DNA of 64,000 nt from JAZKBN01 sp040388605 (GCA_040388605.1 JAZKBN010000031.1:1-64000), one strand, 5' to 3'. Positions 34,291 to 43,642 are shown, counted from the stretch's first letter. A program made the numbers and translations. Notes: generated by a model not told the origin, from the sequence alone.

Positions 34291-34606
34291 TATTTTAATT
34301 TTTAGATTTGGTGCTGTAAAAGTATAGCGATTTTTGTAGTAAAAAGTAATTCAAGATGGATACTTTCCGGTTAGTTATTGATTTGATTATGAACATGTAA
34401 CGTGTTCATATGGAAAGTAAGACGGATAGAATGATTGCTGCTTCGGGAAGAAATAAATCCATTTAAACCATACTTGGGAAACAGATCGAAGTTGGTTTGG
34501 AAAGGATATGGGAAGTGTTTTAAATCGGCTTTTTTAATCTGTTTATTTTGTTTATGGCTTGCATGTTTTTTTATTAAATTGATATATTTGCACATATCCA
34601 AATGTT
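34291..34606. other. AT-rich divergent promoter region
   Basis: 316 bases, strongly AT-rich, shared by the minus-strand transporter operon and the 680-residue gene. It contains the plus-strand promoter described below; on the minus strand TACTTTTA upstream of 34290 is one base off TAnnTTTG. No other feature recognised. Confidence 0.5.
34559..34590 (+). promoter_or_regulatory. Promoter of the 680-residue gene
   Basis: TTG at 34559-34561, a 21-base spacer and TATATTTG at 34583-34590, the best complete -33/-7 pair in the window, 16 bases before the ATG. Confidence 0.65.
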
Positions 34607-36649
34607 ATGAAGATACCTCAAAAAATCGCCTTCGATCTTTTTTACTGTTTGTTCAAAGTTGCCTTTGTTAATTTGAAATTGCCTTTCCCCGTTCCAAATG
34701 CAAATGGCCGTATTGAGTATTTTAATTCATTGGCTACAGATATAGTTAAAGTCTATAACACTGAACACCCCAATGAAAAACTAACGATTGAAGCTTACTC
34801 ATTTGGTGACTACCTGCGGAAATATTCGAACAAAATACTTATTAACTTAGCTGGTTCTGATGGTGATTTTCCGTTGGACGATCAGTATTTTAAAGCAATG
34901 TACTTTTATGCTTTTGGTAAAGAATATACAAACGGAGCCAAACATTTAGAGTTTATTAAACCATTTTATGGACTTACTGTCCATGATCGCGATAAAGGCA
35001 CAAAACATAATAGTGCGATTGAAAATGTAACAGGTGCTAAAAAAATATTTTTTGCAAAAGTATTGGATGGCCTTAATAAGAATACCGGAATTTTTAATAA
35101 GGAAAAGCAGGTACAGCAAATTACAGACTTCTTTGCATCAAGACTTAGAATACATGCAAGTGAAGTGTTTAGGTTTTTAAGCAGCAACCCAAGTGTGCTA
35201 TACGATCACATTAAAAGTGGTACAAAAACCTTTCTTAATAATAAGGCAAAATCTAAGCGTATATTTTCAAAGCCAAAAAAATACCTTATTTGCCATGGTT
35301 TATCGGTGCATAGCGATAGTCTTTTTCTTTTATGTGATTTAGGCCGATTTTTGAGATTAAAGAACACATATAATAAAGATGCCGTAATAATGCTAACTCG
35401 TACCGATTTTGCAAATCTTAATTGGAAAGTTCAAAGTCTTAAGAATGAATTCAATAACCTTAGCGACAAAAAGATATTAAACAACCTTGAATTGTGCTTA
35501 AAATTCAGGGTTGAATTATATAAAAAACTCGGATTTAACGAAACCGACCAAACTGTTGTTATGTGTGGTACTGATGATGCGCACAGCGAACTATTTGACG
35601 ATGTTGTTCAGTTTAAGGGGAAAAAGAAAAGAAAGAAACTGGATTCAGAAAAACTGAATCAAATGTCGATGGAATACAATAAATTGGTAAAGTTTATTGT
35701 TGGCAAAACTCCTGATATTGATTTAACAGTGCATGAGAACAGGATGTTGGTGATTGATCAGATTGAAAAATTTATAGAATCAGATGCCGGGCATGAAATT
35801 TTAGGTCTAGATTTTGTTAAGCTGGATGTAGCAAAGCATCTGGATATTATAATTCAGGTTATAAAGACATATAAGAGCTACAAGGTTAATACGTTTAACT
35901 ATTTTTATCTACAATATTTGCACCAGTATCGCTTCCCTTTTCATTTAAAAATTGCAGTAAGGCGCGAGAAAGACTTTGATGCATCGTTTAGTATTTTGCA
36001 AACGCTTGATAATATCCCGGAAGACAAATTTATGCTCTATGGTGCATATTATAAAGATTATGGGGTTTTGATTAACACAGAAAAAGGCACTGAAAAAATG
36101 TCGGTCATCCCTTATTATTTCCCAAGTGGCAGCTTAGATAAAGCAACTAAGAGCTTGGCAGAAGCACAGGAAACAACCATATTATTAAGGGACTCAAGAG
36201 CGGAGGAGAAAATTTATAAAATCATTTCACAGTATGGAGACTCAAACGAGTTGTGTAATATAATGTCGGATTTGCTTTCCATTATACATTATTTATTTTT
36301 TAATAATGAAGTTGATAAGAAGTCTAAGGAATCAAAGAAAATATACGTTATTCTACAGGATCTAGGCTCTGAGTTTATTACTTCATGGAAAACATATACT
36401 TCAAATGATATTAATTTCGTGAATGAAACACGTGCTGCTTTTGAAAGCCATTTGTTTACCCATTGGGCAACTGAAACAATAGCACCATACTGGTATTATC
36501 CTTTTTTCTTTTCATTAGAAGAGAATCGGGATTCTCGTTTAAAAACTTCAAATATCTATGCGCGGCTTATTTTAGCTGTTCTTCAAGGACTTGAATCAAA
36601 GCTTGGTTTCAAAAAAGGTGATTTAGAACATTGGTCAATTATTGATTAA
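34607..36649 (+). CDS. Large AT-rich protein of unknown function
   Basis: 680 residues, lysine/asparagine/isoleucine-rich and much lower in GC than the surrounding genes. It has no signal peptide or clear membrane segment. Around residues 225-325 a Rossmann-like pattern occurs: KKYLICHGLSVHSDSLFLLC, then DAVIMLTRTDFANLN, a long helix and VVMCGTDDAHSELF. The glycine/serine/histidine loop and the following strand resemble, weakly, the nucleotide-binding half of class I aminoacyl-tRNA synthetases and cyclodipeptide synthases; this is a hypothesis only. A highly charged KGKKKRKKLDSEK stretch follows. The C-terminal 150 residues are helical (RDSRAEEKIYKIISQYGDSN). It has its own promoter and stands alone, so it looks like a transferred single-gene module. 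Confidence 0.75.
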   Translation: MKIPQKIAFDLFYCLFKVAFVNLKLPFPVPNANGRIEYFNSLATDIVKVYNTEHPNEKLTIEAYSFGDYLRKYSNKILINLAGSDGDFPLDDQYFKAMYFYAFGKEYTNGAKHLEFIKPFYGLTVHDRDKGTKHNSAIENVTGAKKIFFAKVLDGLNKNTGIFNKEKQVQQITDFFASRLRIHASEVFRFLSSNPSVLYDHIKSGTKTFLNNKAKSKRIFSKPKKYLICHGLSVHSDSLFLLCDLGRFLRLKNTYNKDAVIMLTRTDFANLNWKVQSLKNEFNNLSDKKILNNLELCLKFRVELYKKLGFNETDQTVVMCGTDDAHSELFDDVVQFKGKKKRKKLDSEKLNQMSMEYNKLVKFIVGKTPDIDLTVHENRMLVIDQIEKFIESDAGHEILGLDFVKLDVAKHLDIIIQVIKTYKSYKVNTFNYFYLQYLHQYRFPFHLKIAVRREKDFDASFSILQTLDNIPEDKFMLYGAYYKDYGVLINTEKGTEKMSVIPYYFPSGSLDKATKSLAEAQETTILLRDSRAEEKIYKIISQYGDSNELCNIMSDLLSIIHYLFFNNEVDKKSKESKKIYVILQDLGSEFITSWKTYTSNDINFVNETRAAFESHLFTHWATETIAPYWYYPFFFSLEENRDSRLKTSNIYARLILAVLQGLESKLGFKKGDLEHWSIID

Positions 36650-36713
36650 TCAACTTCTGCTGAAAAATGCCACCTAATCGGGTTTAGTGGGTGCTAGTAA
36701 TTAAGGGGGCTCT

Positions 36714-37847
36714 CTACCCCTTCACCGCCGGCGCAAATTCCGGCAGCAGCTCGCGCATGAGCTTTACCAACTGCTTTGCGTTGCAGGTTTTCATTCCTTC
36801 TTTCAGCTTAAAAATTAATTCATCGGCAAGGGCGGTAGGCTCGGGGTTGCCGTTCAGTATCATTATGCCGGGGCGGGTAGTGGCTATGGCCTCCTCGCCG
36901 GGCAGGTAAAGCTCCTCGTCCATCTTTTCACCGGGACGCAGGCCTGTAATTTTCATTTCTATATCAATACCCGGGCGAAGACCCGCCATGCGTATCATTT
37001 TTTCGGCCAGCTCGGTAATGCTTACCGGCCTGCCCATATCGAATATAAAAATCTCGCCACCTTTACTGATGGCCGCTGATTGTAAAACCCTGGCGCAGGC
37101 CTGCGGAATGCTGATAAAATAACGGGTGGCATCGGGGTTGGTAATGGTTAATGGCCCGCCGGCAGCTATCTGCTTCTGGAAGCGCGGCACTACCGATCCG
37201 TTACTGCCCATTACATTCCCGAAACGGGTGCTCAGGAATTTCGTTTGCCCGGGTTCCTGCGGACGGCTTTGCAGGTAAATTTCGGCAAGGCGCTTGCTCG
37301 CCCCCATAACGCTTACAGGGTTCACAGCCTTGTCAGTGCTGATCATGAGAAAGCATTCAGCCCCGTATTTAAGCGCGGCGTCGGCCGGAATTTTGGTACC
37401 GAACACATTGTTGCGCAGGGCCTCGGCAGGGTAGCGCTGCATAATGGGCACATGCTTGTATGCAGCCGCATGAAACACAATATGCGGACGGTATTTGGCG
37501 AAAATGCGGTTAATGCCCCTTGCATCAGTAATATCGGCAACAAGCGGAACCAAGGGAATTTTGCAGCCCTGCTCTTCAAGCTCCAGGTGCAGGTCTACCA
37601 AGGGGGTTTCGGCGCGGTCAAGGAGCAGGAGCAGGCCGGGGCTGAGCTTTGCCAATTGACGCACAAGCTCTGAGCCTATGGAACCGGCAGCGCCGGTTAT
37701 AAGCACGGTTTTGCCATTCACCATTTCGGCCGATGCAGGGTCGGGCTGGCTGCTTTGTACAGGCACAGGGCTGCTTTCCGATAAAACTTCATCGGCGCCG
37801 AGGGCTAAAAAACTTAGCAGCTTTGAATGGTTATTTGCCTTTTGCAT
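36714..37847 (-). CDS. CapD/FlaA1-type UDP-sugar 4,6-dehydratase/epimerase, short form
   Basis: 377 residues of the extended SDR type. NAD binding: VLITGAAGSIGSELVRQL near 50; the active-site segment is MISTDKAVNPVSVMGASKRL, with Met in place of the usual Tyr as in the PglF/FlaA1 group; RFGNVMGSNGSVVPRF and RPGEKMDEELYLPGEE complete the family. Unlike full-length CapD it lacks the N-terminal four-helix membrane domain, so it is soluble. Such enzymes make UDP-4-keto-6-deoxy-sugars or epimers for polysaccharide or glycan synthesis. It is the only sugar-nucleotide enzyme here; glycosyltransferases lie at 40583 and elsewhere. Confidence 0.92.
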   Translation of the reverse strand: MQKANNHSKLLSFLALGADEVLSESSPVPVQSSQPDPASAEMVNGKTVLITGAAGSIGSELVRQLAKLSPGLLLLLDRAETPLVDLHLELEEQGCKIPLVPLVADITDARGINRIFAKYRPHIVFHAAAYKHVPIMQRYPAEALRNNVFGTKIPADAALKYGAECFLMISTDKAVNPVSVMGASKRLAEIYLQSRPQEPGQTKFLSTRFGNVMGSNGSVVPRFQKQIAAGGPLTITNPDATRYFISIPQACARVLQSAAISKGGEIFIFDMGRPVSITELAEKMIRMAGLRPGIDIEMKITGLRPGEKMDEELYLPGEEAIATTRPGIMILNGNPEPTALADELIFKLKEGMKTCNAKQLVKLMRELLPEFAPAVKG

Positions 37848-37872
37848 GCAGCCGAGGTAGGTAACCTCATAT

Positions 37873-37880
37873 CAAAGATA
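37873..37880 (-). promoter_or_regulatory. -7 element of the CapD-type gene
   Basis: TATCTTTG on the minus strand, exact match to TAnnTTTG, 25 bases before the ATG at 37847. Confidence 0.5.
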
Positions 37881-37890
37881 CGCAAAAAAA

Positions 37891-39261
37891 TCAGCGTTCT
37901 ATATTGAAATCAACAGGCTTCAGCTTGGGCGCCAGCAGGTGAACCAGCAGTAAAGCCGTTAAATAAGCCGATGCCGCTATTATAAACAGGCTCCCGTACC
38001 CAAGGCTCGATTTTACAAGCAGGCCATAGTTATAGCTCAGCAACATGCTGCCCATGGCCCCCAGGAAGCCCGCAAAGCCTATTACAGATGCAATGGCCTG
38101 TTTCGGGAACATATCTGTGGCAAGGGTGTACACATTGGCGCTCCAGCCCTGGTGGGCTGCGGCGGCAAGTGCTATCAGGCAGGTAGCAAGTACAATGCTG
38201 TCGGTTTGAATAACGAGAAGTATGGGTAATACGCAGAGGGCGCAGGCCAGCATAGCGGTTTTACGGGCCACGTTTGCGCTGTATCCGCGCTTTATCATGG
38301 TGCTGCTCAGCCACCCGAAGGCTATGCTGCCTAAGTCAGATACTATGTAAATGACCATGAAAGGCCAGCCTATGTTCTTTAAATCAAGCTTGAACTTGCC
38401 GGCGGTCATAAAGTAAGAAGGCAGCAGGGTGAGGTAGAAATACCAAATCATATCGGTAAAAACCTTGCCTGCGCCTACCGCCCATGTTTGGCGATAGGGC
38501 AGAATTTCTTTCCAGCCCAGCTTGCGGTCAAATACCTGCTCATTATCGGCACGTATGTAAGCCAATTCCGATTCCGTAATGCCTTTATGTTCCTCGGGCT
38601 TCTTATAGAAAATGCGCCAGCAGATAAGCAGCACAAAGCCCAAGCTTGCCGTTACTAAAAAGGTGTACTGCCAGCCTAATATGGCCAATAAAGTAGGTAC
38701 CGCAAAGGCTACTGATATAATGCCCAAATTGCTCCCGGCATTAAATATGCCCGAAGCCAAAGCCCGTTCTTTTTTCGGGAACCACTCGGCTACAGTTTTT
38801 ACCGCGCTCGGGAAGTTGCCCGATTCGCCGAGGCCGAGCATCATGCGGGCAATTTTAAGCTGCCCAACCGTGCTGATAAATGCGTGAGAAACCGAGGCCA
38901 GGGCCCAAACCAAAATAGAAAGTGAATACCCTTTGCGCACGCCCAGCCTGTCGATAAGGGTGCCCATTACGAGGAACCCTATTGCGTAAGCCCCTTTGAA
39001 AAAAGCATCTACCTTGCCCATTACATCCAGGAATTCCTTTTGGTAATCGGGGTTCCAGGTCACGGCGCGGTCAAGGCCCAGCATATCGTGCCTGAAACCA
39101 TCGTCCACCATAAAAAAGCTGATGGTGTTGCGGTCTATGTAGTTAATGGTGGTGGCGCAGAAAAGCAGGGCCAAAATGGTCCATCGGTAAGAACCGCCTG
39201 CCGGGGCATTGGTATTGGCAATCACTTTTACAGGCTCGGCCTGCGGGGCAGAAGAAGGCAT
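37891..39261 (-). CDS. MFS transporter, ExuT-like anion:cation symporter family
   Basis: 456 residues, 12 predicted hydrophobic helices. TM1 carries CATTINYIDRNTISFF, the loop 2-3 motif is GTLIDRLGVRKGYSLSILVW, and LGLGESGNFPSAVKTVAEWFPKKERALASGIFN is the diagnostic TM4 signature of the ACS branch (hexuronate, glucarate, phthalate carriers). Uptake of an organic acid such as hexuronate is the likely function. No uronate catabolic genes are adjacent. The insertion between TM1 and TM2 (DDGFRHDMLGLDRAVTW) is longer than in ExuT, as in Bacteroidota members. Confidence 0.92.
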   Translation of the reverse strand: MPSSAPQAEPVKVIANTNAPAGGSYRWTILALLFCATTINYIDRNTISFFMVDDGFRHDMLGLDRAVTWNPDYQKEFLDVMGKVDAFFKGAYAIGFLVMGTLIDRLGVRKGYSLSILVWALASVSHAFISTVGQLKIARMMLGLGESGNFPSAVKTVAEWFPKKERALASGIFNAGSNLGIISVAFAVPTLLAILGWQYTFLVTASLGFVLLICWRIFYKKPEEHKGITESELAYIRADNEQVFDRKLGWKEILPYRQTWAVGAGKVFTDMIWYFYLTLLPSYFMTAGKFKLDLKNIGWPFMVIYIVSDLGSIAFGWLSSTMIKRGYSANVARKTAMLACALCVLPILLVIQTDSIVLATCLIALAAAAHQGWSANVYTLATDMFPKQAIASVIGFAGFLGAMGSMLLSYNYGLLVKSSLGYGSLFIIAASAYLTALLLVHLLAPKLKPVDFNIER

Positions 39262-39477
39262 TATAATTTGGTGCGGGTTTGAAGGCCGATATTTAATATT
39301 TTCCTATCATGCATTGCGGTCGGTGATATTTAATAACCAAGCCCGATAACGTAATGCAGCAGGTTAAGCGTATTCTTAATATTTGCTGCCTGGCCGGTTC
39401 CGGGTGCACGCATGAGCTGTGTGCGCAGAAGCAGGTTTGGCAAAGGAGAGTAAGGTAAGTTTGCCGCTACCCCGTAT

Positions 39478-40341
39478 TTAAAACGACATGCCTATTTTAA
39501 AGTGCAGGAAATTAAGCGTGGCATAATCTTCATAATTGCGGCGAATGCCGTCTTTATCGGTAATGCGCCTGAAGAACACATCCTGCAGGCGGTAGCCGGC
39601 GCTCATGTGAATGCTTATAGTATTGGAGGTGTAAATTTTTCCGCCGGCGCAGCCCTCAATAAATTCACCTCCGTAGCTGCTGCTGTCAAGGGCAAATGCC
39701 AGGCCCGCGCTTACATCCACAAAAGCCGAAGCTTTCCCTTCATGGAAACAGTACCGCCCGTTGGCAAATAAAGGCACATTACGGAAGCTGCCGAAATGCT
39801 CAAGGCCTGAACCGATGCCGGCTGCAAACTGCCCGTGAAACATATAGGCTATTTGTGCATGGTATGTCCAGGCCGAATATACGTTGTCTACTTTTCGGTC
39901 TAAGGTATAGCTGCCAAGGCCTGTGAGCAGGCCCAATTCAAGAATGCCGGTAAGGCCCTCTGTTTTTATGAAATCTTCGTCCACATAGTTTGCGCCCTTG
40001 GCCTTAAGCCATGGCCTTTTCATTTTAAGCCGGCTTTTTGCGATTTGGGAACCGGCAAAATCTGAATTAACAACTTTATTGGCTGAAGGCTCCTTCTTAT
40101 AACCTTCATTTTCCGATGTTTCCTGAACCGGGTTATCAACAGGCAATGCAGTTTGGCTGCCTGAAAAGGCTTTGTTTTCCGGCATTGCTGTTGCCTTTGC
40201 GAATTCCTGTGCGTTTGCACGCAGGCCGGGAGAAAAAATAAGCAGCAAAAGCAGGCAGGCTTTATTAAACAGCTTTATAAAAGAAGGCTGCTGCCCTGCA
40301 CTTTTGCCTGTTAACTTTAAGGAAGACCGGTAAACGCTCAT
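39478..40341 (-). CDS. Outer-membrane beta-barrel protein of unknown function
   Basis: 287 residues. A signal peptide with LLLLLIFSPGLRANAQEF lies about 30 residues into the frame, so the true start may be internal. After a disordered, serine/glutamate-rich stretch, the last 180 residues have barrel-type strands: GILELGLLTGLGSYTLD, YHAQIAYMFHGQFAAGIGSG, PLFANGRYCFHEGKASAFVD, VSAGLAFALDSSSYG, TNTISIHMSAGYRLQDVFF, ending LNFLHFKIGMSF. This fits a small outer-membrane barrel with terminal Phe. No family recognised. Confidence 0.7.
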   Translation of the reverse strand: MSVYRSSLKLTGKSAGQQPSFIKLFNKACLLLLLIFSPGLRANAQEFAKATAMPENKAFSGSQTALPVDNPVQETSENEGYKKEPSANKVVNSDFAGSQIAKSRLKMKRPWLKAKGANYVDEDFIKTEGLTGILELGLLTGLGSYTLDRKVDNVYSAWTYHAQIAYMFHGQFAAGIGSGLEHFGSFRNVPLFANGRYCFHEGKASAFVDVSAGLAFALDSSSYGGEFIEGCAGGKIYTSNTISIHMSAGYRLQDVFFRRITDKDGIRRNYEDYATLNFLHFKIGMSF

Positions 40342-40582
40342 TATTTACAAAATTTCAGGCCCGAACCATGCAGGTACATTTTTTCCTGCCGGCCAAACCT
40401 TGCGCCAATATACGATTCCCGGCTGAATTTATACCTTTTCGCCTTGGGGCATAAGGTTGTTTTTAGCTTTGGCCCTGCTTTTAATACTGTTAATAACCAT
40501 TGATGCGCGGTCAATATAAGGGAGGTTACAGGTAAAATGCCTACCTTCGCCCCCGGTTTTTCGCCGACTTGCCATTTTGAGT

Positions 40583-41323
40583 ATGTTGCCGAAAAACCAA
40601 CCGGCTATGCTTTCCGTAATAATTCCCGCCCATAATTGCAGAGCGGCCGTACCCGCTTTTGTAAGGCGGTGGTCCGAAGTGGTTTCAGCGCGCACCGATA
40701 TAGAAGTGCTGGTAACCGATAACGCAAGCAGCGACGGTACCCCTGACTGTATTGAGCGTGAAGCCGCGCTCCTGCATGAAAAAAATATAAGGGTATTACG
40801 CATACCGCATACCATGCAGCACGGGCAACTGTTGCTTGCAGGCATGAAGCATGCTTCCGGCGATTTAATGTCGTTTACGGCCTCTTTGCAGGATTCTTAC
40901 CCCGGCGAGCTAACGCCGCTGTATGAAACCTGGCGCCTGAACAATGAAATAAGCCTGTTTGTAAAATGCCGCCGTACCGGGCTCTCAATACCCAGGCGCA
41001 TGGAGGAAATTTTCCTCGGCATGCTCAGCCAAAGGCTTTTGGGATACCGCATGCACGATGTATATTGCTGCCCCAAGCTCTTCAGCAGGGTGTTTTACAA
41101 TAAATATTTGCGCAAAGGCGCCCCGCAGGATGAAACCTTTGACCTGCACGCCGTATATTGTGCCGCCAAAAACGGCAGAATTATAGAAAACGACCGTGAT
41201 TTGCACCGCGACAGGCAGGGCAAAGCCACCGAGGAGTTTAAAGCGCATGAATCTGCCAAGGCATTGGGCAAGGCTATGGCCTCGCTGCGCGAAAAGCTGA
41301 TTCCGGAAGATAAACCCGAATAA
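40583..41323 (+). CDS. GT2-family glycosyltransferase, short
   Basis: 246 residues. The GT-A start is LSVIIPAHNCRAAVPAFVRR, then TDIEVLVTDNASSDGTPDCI, the standard substrate-binding pair of family GT2. An aspartate/histidine-rich middle follows (EVHRTGL, ERLLGYRMHDVY) and a lysine-rich C-terminus. The ATG at 40583 is used; a start at 40607 (MLSVIIP) is equally possible, and translation may begin at either. Acceptor unknown. A close relative of the capsule or exopolysaccharide transferases, consistent with the CapD-type gene nearby. Confidence 0.85.
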   Translation: MLPKNQPAMLSVIIPAHNCRAAVPAFVRRWSEVVSARTDIEVLVTDNASSDGTPDCIEREAALLHEKNIRVLRIPHTMQHGQLLLAGMKHASGDLMSFTASLQDSYPGELTPLYETWRLNNEISLFVKCRRTGLSIPRRMEEIFLGMLSQRLLGYRMHDVYCCPKLFSRVFYNKYLRKGAPQDETFDLHAVYCAAKNGRIIENDRDLHRDRQGKATEEFKAHESAKALGKAMASLREKLIPEDKPE

Positions 41324-41386
41324 GCCCTTATTGCTGCTTATAATTTCCCTTCAAATTCAAAGAGTAAACATATAATTACCTCATAA

Positions 41387-41743
41387 ATGAAAAAGCTGAT
41401 AGCTGTTTGCGCCATCGCCGCCTTATCTGCCACCTTCTCCTGCGGCCGTGTGAAGCCGAACATGACAGCCGAACCCGGTGCCCATGCCGGTGTTGATATG
41501 GAAAACCGTATCGGCGGACACCCTGACCAGGGCCTTGCCGTTGATACCTCAGATAACAAGTGGGATAAGCACTATAAAGTAAACGTTGGCGAAGCGCCTG
41601 CTGCAAAAGCCGAAGGCGAGCACGCTGCCCCCGCAACGGCCGACACTGCCGCGGCTCCTAAAGAAGAAGCTAAAGCTGCTGAAAAACCTGCGCACGAAGA
41701 CAAAGCCGAAAAAGGCCACGAAGCCGGCCACGACAAGCACTAA
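41387..41743 (+). CDS. Small Ala/Glu/Lys-rich lipoprotein
   Basis: 118 residues. Signal peptide with lipobox SATFSC (Cys19). The mature part begins GRVKPNMTAEPGAHAGVDME and ends in an about 60-residue low-complexity tail of alanine, glutamate, lysine and histidine (AAPKEEAKAAEKPAHEDKA...GHDKH). The tail could bind metals or act as a spacer; no family is recognised. It is 9 bases upstream of scpB on the same strand. Confidence 0.75.
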   Translation: MKKLIAVCAIAALSATFSCGRVKPNMTAEPGAHAGVDMENRIGGHPDQGLAVDTSDNKWDKHYKVNVGEAPAAKAEGEHAAPATADTAAAPKEEAKAAEKPAHEDKAEKGHEAGHDKH

Positions 41744-41752
41744 TACCCCATT

Positions 41753-42328
41753 TTGGACGAACGTTCAGACTTTTTACAGCAAAACATAGAAGCCCTTATT
41801 TTCTGTGCGCAGGAACCCCTTTCGGCGCAGGAGATAAGGGCTTGTATGTGTGAGCTGCTTGCCGCCGATGTGCCCGAAGAGCATATTGCACAAGCCCTGG
41901 AAGTCATAGTTGAAAAATACGTGCATCCGCAATACGTTTTCCAGGTAATGCATGCCGGGGGCGGGTACAGGTTTTTAACCAAGCCTGCCTTCCAACCTGC
42001 CGTAGCCACATTGCTCAAGCACCAAAGCCGCCGACGCCTGAGCGCATCCGCCGCCGAGACCTTGGCAATTGTTGCCTACAAGCAGCCCATTACCAAGGCC
42101 CAGCTTGAAGCCATTCGTGGTGTTAACTGCGATTATGCCATTCAAAAGCTGCTTGAACGCAGCCTTGTGGAAATAAAAGGAAAATCTGAGGGCCCAGGCC
42201 GACCATTGCTTTACGGCCCCGGCAAAAAGTTCATGGAATATTTCGGTATAAACAGCATGGCCGAACTGCCCCGCCTGAAAGACCTTGCCGAAGAAGGCGA
42301 AGAAAGCCTGGGCACACCGGGTGAATAA
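41753..42328 (+). CDS. scpB: Segregation and condensation protein B
   Basis: 191 residues, kleisin-partner of the SMC complex that compacts and segregates the chromosome. The two winged-helix domains are visible: RSDFLQQNIEALIFCAQEPLS at the start, and SRRRLSASAAETLAIVAYKQ, PITKAQLEAIRGVNCDYAIQ and EIKGKSEGPGRPLLYGPGKK in the second half, with the conserved GRPLLYG. The start is a TTG at 41753; the nearest ATG lies inside domain 1. The C-terminus is acidic. scpA is not in the window. Confidence 0.95.
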   Translation: MDERSDFLQQNIEALIFCAQEPLSAQEIRACMCELLAADVPEEHIAQALEVIVEKYVHPQYVFQVMHAGGGYRFLTKPAFQPAVATLLKHQSRRRLSASAAETLAIVAYKQPITKAQLEAIRGVNCDYAIQKLLERSLVEIKGKSEGPGRPLLYGPGKKFMEYFGINSMAELPRLKDLAEEGEESLGTPGE

Positions 42329-42366
42329 GGAGTCGTAAACTCATTTCTGGACTATACAACTGTCAG

Positions 42367-42405
42367 TAATGCAAAAAGCCCCGGATTTCGGGGCTTTTTG
42401 CATTA
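42367..42405. terminator. Bidirectional terminator between scpB and the SRPBCC gene
   Basis: A perfect 17-bp stem TAATGCAAAAAGCCCCG / CGGGGCTTTTTGCATTA with a 5-base loop; A- and T-runs inside the stem serve both convergent genes. Confidence 0.93.
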
Positions 42406-42432
42406 CCGGGAATATCATTGTTGCAGGTTAAA

Positions 42433-43386
42433 TTACGCTGCGCTTTCAACCGCTACTTCGGCTTCTTTGGGGTTGGGTTGGCCCTTGCCGGTATTTACAT
42501 GGTTTAATAAGCTCCCCGTAATATAGCCCGTCCATGCATCGAAACAGATTTCATAGCATTCATAGGCCGGGGTGAGGCCTTTATGGGTGAAAAACAGGGT
42601 GGTTTTGCCGGCATCTTCAGAAATCTCGAAGCTGATTACATTGCCCGTCCATTCGTTCTGGTCTTTTAAGATGCTGAAATAGTTATCAAGCACCAGCCAT
42701 TCTATTTTTTTGCCGGGTACGAGCTCAGTAACTTTAATTTTGCTGCGGTGAATATCCTTAAAGCTGTAATTGAAGGCTTCACCAAGGGTATCGGTGCTGC
42801 CCTGTATATTCTCAGACCACCAGCCGCGTACATTGTTTATGGCATTATAAACTTCCATAGCGCTTTTATTGGTGGTAAAGCCGCTTGTAAAGTCTTTTTC
42901 GTCGGCGGTCTTAATTTCAGCAGCCTTGCTCATAATTTCATGATCAAGAACATGCGGGTTGCCTTTGCCGGTATTAATAAAGGGCAGCAGGCTTTGTTTC
43001 AGAAAATAGTTCCATCCGTTAGAACAATCGCCGAAGCATTCAATTTGGGGAACCAAACCATGGTGCGTAAAACGAACAAGGGTATGTATGGCCGCATCCG
43101 ATATTTCGAAAGTAATGGTGGTGCCGGTCCACTCACTTTTGTCTTTCAGGAAGTTGAGTTGGCTGTCGGTGGTGAGCCAGGTTATTTTTTTGCCGGGAAT
43201 CAGCTCGGTTATTTTGTGCTTTGAATGGTGCACATCGGCAAAATGAACTTCAAATTCATCGTTCAGGGTATCGGAACTGCCCTTAAAATCATCGGACCAC
43301 CAGGCGCGCACATTGTTAATGGCGTCGTATGCTTCGCGGGGTGTTTTAGTGGTTAAAATATCGAATGTGTAATCCTGTGATTGCAT
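42433..43386 (-). CDS. Tandem SRPBCC (AHSA1-like) protein
   Basis: 317 residues made of two homologous SRPBCC units of about 150 residues: unit 1 (residues 1-145) and unit 2 (about 160-305). Each has NNVRxWWSxxxxGSxDTLxxxF, H-S-K(H/I)KxTELxPGKKIxWL, EWTGxxIxFEIS and FTHxGLxPxxECxxxCxxxW. Such START/Bet v1-like folds bind hydrophobic ligands; AHSA1-type proteins also bind chaperones or act as stress proteins. Single-unit proteins are the rule, so this duplication is notable. It is divergent from a GlxA/AraC regulator gene (43643). Confidence 0.85.
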   Translation of the reverse strand: MQSQDYTFDILTTKTPREAYDAINNVRAWWSDDFKGSSDTLNDEFEVHFADVHHSKHKITELIPGKKITWLTTDSQLNFLKDKSEWTGTTITFEISDAAIHTLVRFTHHGLVPQIECFGDCSNGWNYFLKQSLLPFINTGKGNPHVLDHEIMSKAAEIKTADEKDFTSGFTTNKSAMEVYNAINNVRGWWSENIQGSTDTLGEAFNYSFKDIHRSKIKVTELVPGKKIEWLVLDNYFSILKDQNEWTGNVISFEISEDAGKTTLFFTHKGLTPAYECYEICFDAWTGYITGSLLNHVNTGKGQPNPKEAEVAVESAA

Positions 43387-43575
43387 GGTAAGGTGGCGTT
43401 TTTGTTAAACAGTGGTTTTTATAAGTATTGGTTGCGGGCGTCGGATTAACGAACCGGGATTTTAAGCCGATTTTACCGGCCCTGTTTCAGGCGCAAGGCC
43501 TTATTGCGTTTCAGTGATGCAAATGTATGCTTTAAATATATGCCCGCCATGGTGCCAAATGGACATTGTAACGGG

Positions 43576-43606
43576 TTGATTTGGACATGCCGCAAGCCTA
43601 TATTTG
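43576..43606 (+). promoter_or_regulatory. Promoter of the GlxA/AraC-type regulator gene
   Basis: TTG at 43576-43578, a 20-base spacer and TATATTTG at 43599-43606, ahead of the ATG at 43643. Both boxes match. Confidence 0.6.
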
Positions 43607-43642
43607 CACCAGGGTTTATGACGAGTTAAACATCATGATTTT

